A DNA stretch of 64,000 bases, taken from positions 124,001-188,000 of the forward strand of contig CAJOHE010000002.1 in the NCBI GenBank assembly GCA_905234495.1. Direction: 5' to 3'. Below the pieces are notes generated by a model. It did no database searches. It had not been told where the DNA came from and saw only the letters and a program-made list of their open reading frames with translations. The stretch comes from an uncultured Eubacterium sp. GTDB taxonomy: Bacteria; Bacillota; Clostridia; Oscillospirales; Acutalibacteraceae. Shown in pieces: positions 34,922 through 43,043 of the stretch (position 1 is its first letter; each line of letters starts with the position of its first letter). Position numbers and translations under genes: made by a program.

Positions 34922-35332
34922 TTAGTGGCAGCCTCCGCAGGTGCAGCAGTCGTGCGTGCAGTCAGCAGGCGGAACCTCGCAGGTCTCGGGGTCCTGACCG
35001 TCGAAGAAAAGGCCTATCATCTGGCTGATATACTGAGCCATCTGCTCCATCTCGGATGCGGCAGCGGCATACTTCTGCATATTCTCGCCTTCCATAATCT
35101 CGCCGTAAATCTTCTGGTAGTCCTTCTGAAGCTCGTTGAGCCTGTCCTCCGACGCCTCGTCGCCCTTCTCGGCTTCTTGCTGATACTTGAGCTGTACAAG
35201 CTGAAGTTCCTGCATCTGCTTCTGAAGGTTTTCGTCGCCGTCGTTTGCCTTTGCAGCTTCTTCAAGCGCAGCAAAGCGGGGGTCCTTCTGAATTTCCTTG
35301 CCTAATTCTCTGAGTGCTTTTTCCAAACTCAT
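34922..35332 (-). CDS. YlbF/YmcA-family (Ric-complex type) protein with cysteine tail
   Basis: 136 residues, almost wholly helical (about 1-110: LEKALRELGKEIQKDPRFAAL..., KYQQEAEKGDEASEDRLNELQ), matching the YlbF/YmcA fold. The last 19 residues carry six cysteines (118, 125, 129, 130, 132, 135) and two His. In Bacillus the YmcA-YlbF-YaaT (RicA-RicF-RicT) complex binds iron-sulfur clusters and promotes RNA processing with RNase Y; ymcA there follows miaB (ymcB), and here too the gene is 4 nt after miaB. So it is a likely RicA/RicF-like member. The Cys pattern is denser than I would expect and may bind a metal cluster. Confidence 0.82.
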   Translation of the reverse strand: MSLEKALRELGKEIQKDPRFAALEEAAKANDGDENLQKQMQELQLVQLKYQQEAEKGDEASEDRLNELQKDYQKIYGEIMEGENMQKYAAAASEMEQMAQYISQMIGLFFDGQDPETCEVPPADCTHDCCTCGGCH

Positions 35333-35336
35333 AATG

Positions 35337-36770
35337 TTACTCCTTTACTAATTCTCCCCTCATCACAAACGTCAGAGGTTCGATAACTTTTAACTTTTGG
35401 AAGGTGCCGATAAGGCTTTCGTCACCCTCAAACTCTATAATCAGATTGCCGTCGTTTCTCGCGGCAATATAATTATCGCCTAATTTTCCCTTGCCGTAGA
35501 CATAACACTTAAAGGTCTTGCCTGCGTGAAGCGCCATCTGGGAAGCGCTGATTTTTTCCTGCAAATCCGTGAGCTCCTTAAACCACTTCGTTTTCTCATC
35601 GTGGGATACGGGGTCGTCAAGCTCAGCTGCAGGCGTTCCCTTTCTCGGCGAATAGATGAAGGTGAAAAGCGAGGTCGCCTTTACCTCTTCAACGAGGGAC
35701 AGAGTTTCTTTGAAGTCCTCGTAGGTTTCGCCCGGGAAGCCGACAATAATGTCGCTCGTAATTGAAAGCTCGTCGCCCATAAGCTCTCTGGCGTAGTTGA
35801 TGAGTTCCATATAGCTTTCTCTCGTATAATGCCTGTTCATCGCTTTGAGAATTCTGTTCGAGCCGCTCTGGAACGGAAGGTGAAGATGCTGGGCAACCTT
35901 GTCGCACGAAGCCATCGTTTCAATGAGTTCCCTCGTGCAGTCCTTCGGGTGGCTCGTCATAAAGCGGATTCTGAAATCGCCGTCGATACCGTTGAGCGTT
36001 CTGAGAAGCTCGGCAAAGCTCACCTGAGGAATCAAATCCTTGCCGTAGGAATTGACGTTCTGACCGAGAAGGGTTATTTCCTTGTAGCCGTCGTTTACAA
36101 GCCTTGTGAACTCGTCGACAACCGCTTCCGCCGTCCTGCTTCTTTCCCTGCCCCTTACATAGGGTACAATACAGTATGAACAGAAATTGTTGCATCCGTA
36201 CATAATCGGAAGCCACGCCTTTTTGTCGCTGTCCCTTCTTATCGGCAAGCCCTCGGCGATTGCGCCGTCCATATCGGGAATCTCGAAAACTCTCTTTCTT
36301 CCCGTCAGCGCCCTGAACAGAAGCTCGGGCAGACGGTGGATAACGTGGGTGCCGAACACGAGGTCGACATACGGAAACGATTTCCTTATCCTCTCGGCAA
36401 TGTGTTCCTGCTGCATCATACAGCCGCACAGCGCAATAATCACGTCGGGGTTTTTCTGCTTATAGGTTTTGAGCCTGCCGACGTTTCCGAACACTCTGTC
36501 CTCTGCGTGTTCCCTTACGGCGCAGGTGTTGAAGATAACAAGCTTTGCCTCGTCGCGCTTATCGGTGAACTCATAGCCCATACGGGCAAGCATACCCTTG
36601 ATTTTTTCGCTGTCCGCAACGTTTTGCTGACAGCCGTAGGTCACAACGCACGCCTTAGGCGTTTCGGGGTAGCGGTGGCTGATGACGGACTCAACCTTCT
36701 GAGAATAGAGTTCCTGCTGCAGAAGCTGCGCTTCCGTTACAACGGCAGTCGTTCTTGTCTTTTCCGCCAT
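35337..36770 (-). CDS. miaB: tRNA-2-methylthio-N6-dimethylallyladenosine synthase
   Basis: A 477-residue radical-SAM methylthiotransferase. The N-terminal UPF0004 domain ligands are Cys47 (TYGCQQN), Cys83 (NTCAVRE) and Cys117 (CGCM). The radical-SAM motif is CNNFCSYC (Cys193, 197, 200), and a C-terminal TRAM domain holds KAGKTFKCYVYGKG-like text. Works after MiaA on A37 of tRNA; both genes are in this cluster. N-terminal extension of about 40 residues before KACVVTYGCQ is typical in Clostridia. The ATG follows GAGGGT. First gene behind the promoter at 36836-36865. Confidence 0.97.
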   Translation of the reverse strand: MAEKTRTTAVVTEAQLLQQELYSQKVESVISHRYPETPKACVVTYGCQQNVADSEKIKGMLARMGYEFTDKRDEAKLVIFNTCAVREHAEDRVFGNVGRLKTYKQKNPDVIIALCGCMMQQEHIAERIRKSFPYVDLVFGTHVIHRLPELLFRALTGRKRVFEIPDMDGAIAEGLPIRRDSDKKAWLPIMYGCNNFCSYCIVPYVRGRERSRTAEAVVDEFTRLVNDGYKEITLLGQNVNSYGKDLIPQVSFAELLRTLNGIDGDFRIRFMTSHPKDCTRELIETMASCDKVAQHLHLPFQSGSNRILKAMNRHYTRESYMELINYARELMGDELSITSDIIVGFPGETYEDFKETLSLVEEVKATSLFTFIYSPRKGTPAAELDDPVSHDEKTKWFKELTDLQEKISASQMALHAGKTFKCYVYGKGKLGDNYIAARNDGNLIIEFEGDESLIGTFQKLKVIEPLTFVMRGELVKE

Positions 36771-36835
36771 ACCCTCACCCCTTTGCGGCCTGTCCGATTT
36801 TTATGCAATATCCTACAATACATTATACAGTATAC

Positions 36836-36865
36836 ATTATATCAAATAACTACTATATAAATCAA
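36836..36865 (-). promoter_or_regulatory. Promoter of the miaB cluster
   Basis: TTGATT (36860-36865), 18 nt, TATAAT (36836-36841) on the minus strand, about 65 nt before miaB. The region 36771-36993 is very AT-rich and holds nothing else except the divergent malQ promoter. Confidence 0.5.
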
Positions 36866-36931
36866 TATATATTTATTATAAAATAATATAAATTCACACT
36901 TTGTTTTTATATATTTTAACAAAAACGGCGT

Positions 36932-36960
36932 TTGACAGGCATATATATTTTTGATAGAAT
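36932..36960 (+). promoter_or_regulatory. Promoter of malQ
   Basis: TTGACA (36932-36937), 17 nt, TAGAAT (36955-36960), then GCAGGTG ahead of the ATG at 36994. No CcpA-type operator was recognised. Confidence 0.75.
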
Positions 36961-36993
36961 GATATCTGAACATTAAACGAAGCAGGTGATTGA

Positions 36994-38520
36994 ATGCTTA
37001 AAAAACGAGGCGCAGGCGTTTTGCTTCACATAAGCTCAATGCCGGGCGAATACGGCGTTGGCGTTTTTGATGATAACGTAAGGGAATTTATCGACAGGAT
37101 TGCGGATATGGGCTTCACCTACTGGCAGGTGCTTCCGTTCAATCCCAACGACCCTGCAAATTCCCCCTACTGCTCGCCGTCAGCCTTTGCGGGAAACTAT
37201 CTCTACATCAACCCGAGAGGGCTTCTTGATATGGGGCTTGTGAGCGAGGACGACGTGAGGGAAAACGTCTATAACGGCTCGCCCTACACCGCCGACTATG
37301 AATACGCGGGCGAAAAGAGGCTCGCGCTTCTCAAAAAGGCGTTTCTCAATATCAACGACGGGCTTGCAAAGGATATAAAAGAGTTTGAACTTGAAAATTT
37401 CTGGCTGACCGATTACAGCGTTTTCATGGCTGTGAAGGAAGAGGAAGACGGCAAGCCGTGGTGGGAATGGAAAGCTGAGCACGCCCACTATTACGACTGC
37501 ATCAAGGACATATATTCCTTCGAGGAAAAGGCGGCTTTCTGGAAATTTGTTCAGTATATTTTCTACAGGCAGTGGAATGAAATCAAGGACTATGCAAACA
37601 AAAAGGGCATCGCAATTATAGGCGATATGCCGATATACGTGGCTATGGACAGCGTTGACGTATGGTCGAATCTGCCGATGTTTCTGATTGACGAAAAGAC
37701 GCTGAAGGTTGAGAAGGTTGCAGGCGTTCCTCCCGATTATTTCAGCGAGGACGGTCAGCTCTGGGGTAACCCGATTTACGACTGGAAGGCGATGAAAAAG
37801 GACGGCTACGGCTGGTGGATTTCAAGGATAGGCCACGCGCTCAAAACCTATGACACCGTAAGAATCGACCATTTCAGGGCGTTCGCATCGTACTGGGCGG
37901 TTCCCGCAGATTCCGAGACCGCGAAGGTCGGCGAATGGATTGACGGACCGAGGATGGATTTCTTCAACAAGGTCTTTGAGGTGTATCCCGACGCGCCGAT
38001 TATCGCTGAGGACCTCGGCATTGTGGGCGAGGACGTGACGAAGCTTCTTGAGGACACGGGCTTCCCGGGAATGAGGGTTGTTCAGTTTGGCTTTGACCCG
38101 AATTCCGACTCAACTCATATGCCCCACAACGCGGTTCAGAACAGTATAAACTACGTCGGCACACACGACAACAACACCATCCTCGGATGGCTGTGGGAAG
38201 CAAGCGAGGCTGAAAGAAAATTCACGCTTGACTACGTCGGCTTCACGGGCGACAACTGGGGCGAGGGCGGCTACTACAGTCCCTCGTGCAGAAGGATTAT
38301 CGAGGCCGTGTGGAAGAGCAGCTCAAACGTTGCGATGATTGCGCTTCAGGATATGTGCGGCTTTGGCAGCGACGCGAGAATGAACATCCCCGGAGTGCCC
38401 GAAAAGAACTGGCGTTTCCGCACAACAATGGACACAATAAGAAATATTGATTCAAATTATTTCAGGCACATCAACGCACTTTACAGGCGAATGTATCCTG
38501 TGTTTGATGAGAAAAAATAA
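36994..38520 (+). CDS. malQ: 4-alpha-glucanotransferase (amylomaltase, GH77)
   Basis: A 508-residue cytoplasmic enzyme that transfers alpha-1,4-glucan chains in maltodextrin/starch use. Family motifs: RGAGVLLHISSMPGEYGVGVF, PFNPNDPANSPYCSPSAFAGN, PPDYFSEDGQLWGNPIYDW, nucleophile in VRIDHFRAF (Asp about 294), acid/base in IIAEDLG (Glu about 342), and YVGTHDNNT. Length and motif order are normal. Monocistronic with its own promoter and terminator. The presence of a GH3 enzyme and galactokinase in the same window fits a plant/host-glycan-using gut bacterium. Confidence 0.97.
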   Translation: MLKKRGAGVLLHISSMPGEYGVGVFDDNVREFIDRIADMGFTYWQVLPFNPNDPANSPYCSPSAFAGNYLYINPRGLLDMGLVSEDDVRENVYNGSPYTADYEYAGEKRLALLKKAFLNINDGLAKDIKEFELENFWLTDYSVFMAVKEEEDGKPWWEWKAEHAHYYDCIKDIYSFEEKAAFWKFVQYIFYRQWNEIKDYANKKGIAIIGDMPIYVAMDSVDVWSNLPMFLIDEKTLKVEKVAGVPPDYFSEDGQLWGNPIYDWKAMKKDGYGWWISRIGHALKTYDTVRIDHFRAFASYWAVPADSETAKVGEWIDGPRMDFFNKVFEVYPDAPIIAEDLGIVGEDVTKLLEDTGFPGMRVVQFGFDPNSDSTHMPHNAVQNSINYVGTHDNNTILGWLWEASEAERKFTLDYVGFTGDNWGEGGYYSPSCRRIIEAVWKSSSNVAMIALQDMCGFGSDARMNIPGVPEKNWRFRTTMDTIRNIDSNYFRHINALYRRMYPVFDEKK

Positions 38521-38524
38521 AAAT

Positions 38525-38549
38525 GCTCCCCTATATGGGGAGCTTTTTT
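38525..38549 (+). terminator. Terminator of malQ
   Basis: GCTCCCC-TATAT-GGGGAGC followed by six T, 4 nt after the malQ stop. It abuts the repeat at 38549-38606. Confidence 0.9.
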
Positions 38550-38606
38550 GTAGGGAGCGATGCCTACATCGCTCCGCGGCGTGATGTGGGCATCACGCCC
38601 TACAAG
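38549..38606. repeat. Paired-hairpin intergenic repeat (TTGTAGGG...CCCTACAA)
   Basis: GGAGCGATG-CCTA-CATCGCTCC, CGC, GGCGTGATG-TGGG-CATCACGCC, then CTACAAG; the left end reads TTGTAG. It is located between the convergent malQ and the cysteine-rich gene. Confidence 0.8.
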
Positions 38607-38610
38607 TTTT

Positions 38611-39402
38611 TTAATTTGTTTGAATAAGCGCGTCGCGGTCAATCGGGAAGAATTCGTCAACCGGGAAGTCAATCGACTGAAACGCGTCGCACGGGCTTGA
38701 CGTTGTGCAGTTGCACTCTCTTTCGGGAACGCAGTAATCGCAGGCGTTGATGAGAAGCTGGGAATCCCTTTCCATCTGAATGATTGAGAAGAGACCGAGA
38801 GTGACGATAACCGCCTTATCGCAGTCGCACGAAAAGCCGCCGTCGTTGTTTGCAGCGAGGATTGACTGCGGGAACGACGTCATACGCGGAACGCGGCAGT
38901 CGCACACGGGGATAACGTCCGCCGCGAGCACAACGGGGTCAACCGCCTGAACCTTTGCGACGGGATTGATATACTGCGACGCTACTGGGCAGTCCGTAAG
39001 CTCATTCGACTGCCTTGAGGTGAACACTCTTACGTCGCCGTCGCCGCCGAAAAGGATGCACTTTTTGTTGAAAAAGCAGTAGCCGACAGCGGTCTGTGGC
39101 GCGCTTACGGGGTTTGAATAGGTATCAAAGAGAAGCTTGAAATAGAAGGTTATGTCAACGCTGTAAAAGCCCCTGTTGAACGGAACTTCCTCAACGTCGA
39201 TGCAGCATTCAACAAGCTGGCAATCCCTTGATTTTATCGTCACCGCACCGTCGATAAGGCTCTGATTTGCCGATGAAAAAGCGACTCTCATATTTTCAAG
39301 ACAGTCCTTGCTGACACAGCTGTCAAAGATGCGCTTCGTGTCGATGCAAACGCTTTCGCGCAGTCTTTTTTCACCCGTGTCAATAATCGGGTTATTAGGC
39401 AT
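38611..39402 (-). CDS. Cysteine-rich protein, family not recognised with certainty
   Basis: 263 residues with about 20 cysteines and no signal peptide or membrane segment. N-terminal block RESVCIDTKRIFDSC, then KDCLENMRV; later Cys pairs include ECCID, CDCR, SCDCDKA, ACDYC and ECNCTTSSPC. Predicted mostly beta. I have an unverified memory of Clostridial proteins with a similar KRxxDSCxxKDCLExxRV block in spore-forming species, which would suggest a spore-coat or exosporium-type structural role; I cannot show this from the window. AAGGAG precedes the ATG but is locked in the hairpin at 39408-39470. No own promoter recognised. Confidence 0.7.
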   Translation of the reverse strand: MPNNPIIDTGEKRLRESVCIDTKRIFDSCVSKDCLENMRVAFSSANQSLIDGAVTIKSRDCQLVECCIDVEEVPFNRGFYSVDITFYFKLLFDTYSNPVSAPQTAVGYCFFNKKCILFGGDGDVRVFTSRQSNELTDCPVASQYINPVAKVQAVDPVVLAADVIPVCDCRVPRMTSFPQSILAANNDGGFSCDCDKAVIVTLGLFSIIQMERDSQLLINACDYCVPERECNCTTSSPCDAFQSIDFPVDEFFPIDRDALIQTN

Positions 39403-39407
39403 AATAA

Positions 39408-39470
39408 AACTCCTTCAGAATGTATTAAGCAGGCTTTTGCCTTAACTTAGTAACATTCTATGAAGGAGTT
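39408..39470 (-). promoter_or_regulatory. Long hairpin covering the ribosome site of the cysteine-rich gene
   Basis: On the minus strand AACTCCTTC plus AGAATGT (39470-39453) pairs with ACATTCT plus GAAGGAGTT (39423-39408), 16 bp with one 2-nt bulge. The 3' arm contains the whole AAGGAG ribosome site of the gene starting at 39402. A smaller AGGC-AAAA-GCCT hairpin (39431-39442) sits in the loop. It may regulate translation, or act as the terminator of the preceding gene (TTTTATT follows). Confidence 0.6.
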
Positions 39471-39484
39471 GATTTTTTGTGATA

Positions 39485-42061
39485 TTATATCGCTATTTTG
39501 CTTACGGTGATGGTGTAAATCATCGGGGCGTAGGCGGTTCTGCCGTTAAACTTTACAGCGCCGTCGTTTGAAAGAGTGAGCTCGTTTTCGCCCGCGCTGA
39601 GCTCGGCATAAAACGTAACCGTTTTGAACTTGCCCCAGTCGTAGGTATTGCGGCAGTAAACCTCGCGTTTTTCGCCGTTGATGTCAACGGTTATATAGCG
39701 CTCAATGAGGTCGACGTTGTAGTCGTGGAAGCCGCCCTCCTCGTTGTTTGAGTAGCAGACCGTAAACGCGTAAACGCCCTGTTCATCGAGGTTTACGGCG
39801 TATTTTGCACTGCCGCCCTCGCTTGAAATTCCGTCGATACAGTAGGCGTCGAGCGTCTCGCTGTATGCGCTGACGGCACCCGCAGTCAGCGTAGCCTTTG
39901 ATACGTCAAGCACAGCCGAATTTTCACCGTCGGCAGGTTCAACGTTAACAGTCGGCTTTTCATCGTACTTATACTCAAATTCAAGGTAGTTAAGACCTCT
40001 CATAAGATAGTACGCACCGTCGGGATTCAGCGAAACTTTATTGCCGTTTACCGCAACGGTTTCGCAGTCTGCAAAAATTGAATAATAGCTGTCCTTCGGT
40101 GCAACTGCGACAAACGCGTAATTGCCGTCGCCGCTTCTGTCGCTGTCAAAAAGAACTGCACATTCCTTGTAATCAAGGCTTTTATGCACCGTCATTGAGT
40201 CGAGGACATAAGTACCCTCGCCGTGCTCAAATGTGATTGTGTGTTCGTCCTCGGAAAGCTCGACGTTTTCAAGCGTATAGCAGTTTGTAAATTCGCTCTT
40301 AATCGTGTTGTCAAGGGCGATTTCTGTCTGCTCGCCGTCAAGCGTCATAAGGACTTTTGCGGTCGTTCTGTCGTCGGGATTCTGCCTTCCGTTTTCATCC
40401 CACGCGCCGTCGTTTGCGTTGCCGTAGATAATATCAAGGTCGTACTCGCCTTCGCTGGGAACTTTGAAAGTGAGCTTTACGCCGTCGCCCCCGTTTTCCA
40501 TACCGCCGACCATGCCTTCAACCTCGCCGCTCGTGGCGTAGGCGCTGTCGTAGGTATAGGCGTTGCCGAGAAGCTCGCCGTCTTCAAATTCAAAGCGTTC
40601 GCTTCTGTTTTCGGAAATGTACTTATCGGGCTTGTTATCGGTCTTTTCAATAACGATGTGATAGGCGTTTGCGCCGTCGGTGTTTTTGATTTTAATTGTC
40701 TCCGACGAGCTGAGGCTCTTGCACTCATAACTGATTCTTTCGGGTGAGGTCACCTCGCCCGTGAGCCCTCTGTAAACCGCCTCTTCGACGGTTATTCCGA
40801 CGTTTTCACCCTTCAGCGCGGTATCGTCGAGGTTTTTGAGCTTAACCTTAACGTCGCCGTCTCCGCCGCCGCAGATTATGTCAATCCTATCCTCGCTTTC
40901 GGTCATTGAAACAATGCCCATAAAGCCCCATGAGGACAGGGCTTCTTTCTTCTTTATATATGCGTTTTCAAAGTTTGAGTTGAACAAATCGCGGTACTCG
41001 GAAGAGATTAAACTGCCCTCCATATCGGCGTACCAGCGGTAGAGCCACCAGTTGGAATTGGGCATATTATCGTCTGCCGCGGTGTCGCAGAGATTGTCGG
41101 CAAGGCGCCAGTAGGCAACGTTGCCGTAAACGCCGCTTCTTTCAATCTGCGTTATGTACTGCACCATTTTTCCGGGCATTCCGCAGTCGCACATTCTGCC
41201 GTATTCGGTGACGATTATCGGAAGCTCTTCAAGCTGAAGTTCCCTTTCCATAGCCCTGTATTCCGTGACGTGCTGCTGCCAGTATCTGATTGAAAAGTCG
41301 TTGAGCTCATGGTAAATCATCACGTCGGGAACGCAGTCGTTGTCGACGCAGAAGGTCAGAAATCTTCCGATTTCGCCGCTGTCGTAATCGCAGAAACCCG
41401 GTCCGCCGATGAGCGCGTTCGGGTTGATTTCCCTCACGCAGTCGTAGGTGATTTTCCACGCGTCAAAGAAGTTTGACTCGCCCACCTCGTTATAGGCGCA
41501 CCAGAAGCCCTGCTCGCTGTCGTCCTCTATCGTTTCGCCGAACCACAGACCGTTGTCGCACTCGTTGTAGAGGCAGTAGACTACCTTGTCGGCATAGGGC
41601 GATTTCGTGAGGTATTTGACCTCGGCTTCAACCTTTGGAAGATAGTCCTTCTCAAGAAACTCGCGCCAGTCATAGGTGCCCTCGCTCCTCATCTTGTTGA
41701 TGTTGTCGTGGTTGTAGTACCACGTTGAGTAGGCGTCCTGAAGGTAGACCACGTCATAGTCGGTGTTTTCAAGCTGGGTGTAGACGTTGTCAATGTCGCC
41801 TATCGGGTGCTGAAGACCACCCGCAACCTTTTGCGACACACTTGAAATATCGAGACTTTCGGTCATATTCTCACTCGGAACGCCCGCCTCGGCAAGACCG
41901 TAGAGATAGCCCGAAGCCCTGCTTGAAACCTCGCCCTCCTTAGCCGAAAAATCGGCGGTGAGGCTCGGGGTGTAGGACAGTAAGAATGCACCCGCGGCAA
42001 TTCCCGCCGCGAGCACCGTGCATACTAATACAGATATAATTATTTTAACTGCTTTTTTCAT
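39485..42061 (-). CDS. Secreted/membrane-anchored clan-A glycoside hydrolase with carbohydrate-binding modules
   Basis: 858 residues. N-terminal hydrophobic segment (about 7-29) without a lipobox, so a signal peptide or anchor. Residues about 60-390 form a TIM-barrel like GH5/GH39/GH30-type enzymes: the acid/base candidate is Glu in YCLYNECDN, the nucleophile candidate is Glu in IIVTEYGRM, with HELNDF and AYWRLADN along the barrel. Then a beta domain and two C-terminal CBM35/CBM6-like modules (about 500-640 FEFEDGELLGNA..., and 720-855). The exact GH family and substrate are not assigned. Its ATG is 1 nt after the lipid-kinase stop and has only a weak ribosome site, so it is likely translated by coupling, at the end of the aromatic operon. 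Confidence 0.75.
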   Translation of the reverse strand: MKKAVKIIISVLVCTVLAAGIAAGAFLLSYTPSLTADFSAKEGEVSSRASGYLYGLAEAGVPSENMTESLDISSVSQKVAGGLQHPIGDIDNVYTQLENTDYDVVYLQDAYSTWYYNHDNINKMRSEGTYDWREFLEKDYLPKVEAEVKYLTKSPYADKVVYCLYNECDNGLWFGETIEDDSEQGFWCAYNEVGESNFFDAWKITYDCVREINPNALIGGPGFCDYDSGEIGRFLTFCVDNDCVPDVMIYHELNDFSIRYWQQHVTEYRAMERELQLEELPIIVTEYGRMCDCGMPGKMVQYITQIERSGVYGNVAYWRLADNLCDTAADDNMPNSNWWLYRWYADMEGSLISSEYRDLFNSNFENAYIKKKEALSSWGFMGIVSMTESEDRIDIICGGGDGDVKVKLKNLDDTALKGENVGITVEEAVYRGLTGEVTSPERISYECKSLSSSETIKIKNTDGANAYHIVIEKTDNKPDKYISENRSERFEFEDGELLGNAYTYDSAYATSGEVEGMVGGMENGGDGVKLTFKVPSEGEYDLDIIYGNANDGAWDENGRQNPDDRTTAKVLMTLDGEQTEIALDNTIKSEFTNCYTLENVELSEDEHTITFEHGEGTYVLDSMTVHKSLDYKECAVLFDSDRSGDGNYAFVAVAPKDSYYSIFADCETVAVNGNKVSLNPDGAYYLMRGLNYLEFEYKYDEKPTVNVEPADGENSAVLDVSKATLTAGAVSAYSETLDAYCIDGISSEGGSAKYAVNLDEQGVYAFTVCYSNNEEGGFHDYNVDLIERYITVDINGEKREVYCRNTYDWGKFKTVTFYAELSAGENELTLSNDGAVKFNGRTAYAPMIYTITVSKIAI

Positions 42062-42062
42062 A

Positions 42063-43025
42063 TTAATCTTTAATCACGCAAAGTCTGAGAGCCTTTGGCT
42101 CCACCTTGAAATTGATTTCGCTGTAGTCGAAGTTCTCGCCGTCGCAGTTGCCGAGAAGCTTTGAGCCGTCTTCCATCCAGAGTCTGCCCGAAACGGCATA
42201 GCCGTCCTCAACGTGCTCGGGACAGGTTTCGGCACTCAGCACGCCGTTTGAATACTTGGGAATAAGCGGCAACGCCTGAGGAAGCGAAAGACCTCTTACA
42301 AGGACGAAATCGAGCAGTCCGTCGTCAAGCTCGGCATTCGGCGCAGGCTCGAAGCCGCCGCCGTAGAAGCTTGCGTTACAGATTGCAAAAAGAGTGTAGT
42401 CCTTGTGATCGTACTTATAGCTGTAGGTTTCGCCCGTTTCCTTGTCAACGCACTTGATATCAAAGCAGATATCATAGTGAAGGGGCTTTGCGATAACGGG
42501 AATGATTGCAAGATTATATGCGTTGTGACCGAGGAAGGGCGCCTTGTCAGCCATCTTCTTTCCGATGGTCTCAACGAGCGTATCCATACCGAAGGACATA
42601 ACGTTTATGCACTTTTCGCCGTTATAGTCTATAAGGTCGATGGGCTTTATGTCATAGCGGATTTTGCCGCTGTAAAAGCCGAACGCCTTGATTACGTTTT
42701 CAACGTTTATCTTCTTTGTGCCGTAGACCTTTTTTGCAAAGTCGTTGCCCGTACCGAGTGGAAGAATCATAAGCGGGGTGTCAGTTCCCGCAAGTCCGTT
42801 TGCGATTTCGTGAACGGTGCCGTCACCGCCGCAGGATACGATTACGCAGTCCTTTCCGTACTCGTCGGCATATTCCTTTGCGATGCGCTTGGCATCGCCC
42901 TGACACCGGGTTTCCTCAAGAATCATCTCGTCTTCAAGCTGACGGAAGGTCGATTTTATTCTTGCAAAAAGCTTTTCCTTGTCATCGTTTCCCGCTATGG
43001 GATTAACTACAAATATGTATTTCAT
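42063..43025 (-). CDS. Diacylglycerol/lipid kinase (DagK/YegS/BmrU family)
   Basis: A 320-residue cytoplasmic or membrane-associated kinase. Motifs: FVVNPIAGN near the start, CGGDGTVHEIANGL (nucleotide-binding GGDGT), LPLGTGNDFAKK, and GGGFEPAPNAELDDGLLD in the C-terminal beta domain. It phosphorylates a lipid such as diacylglycerol to recycle it or adjust membrane lipids. AAAGGAAGGG precedes the ATG. It is 18 nt after galK and directly before the glycoside hydrolase. Confidence 0.93.
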   Translation of the reverse strand: MKYIFVVNPIAGNDDKEKLFARIKSTFRQLEDEMILEETRCQGDAKRIAKEYADEYGKDCVIVSCGGDGTVHEIANGLAGTDTPLMILPLGTGNDFAKKVYGTKKINVENVIKAFGFYSGKIRYDIKPIDLIDYNGEKCINVMSFGMDTLVETIGKKMADKAPFLGHNAYNLAIIPVIAKPLHYDICFDIKCVDKETGETYSYKYDHKDYTLFAICNASFYGGGFEPAPNAELDDGLLDFVLVRGLSLPQALPLIPKYSNGVLSAETCPEHVEDGYAVSGRLWMEDGSKLLGNCDGENFDYSEINFKVEPKALRLCVIKD

Positions 43026-43043
43026 AATATTCCCTTCCTTTGC

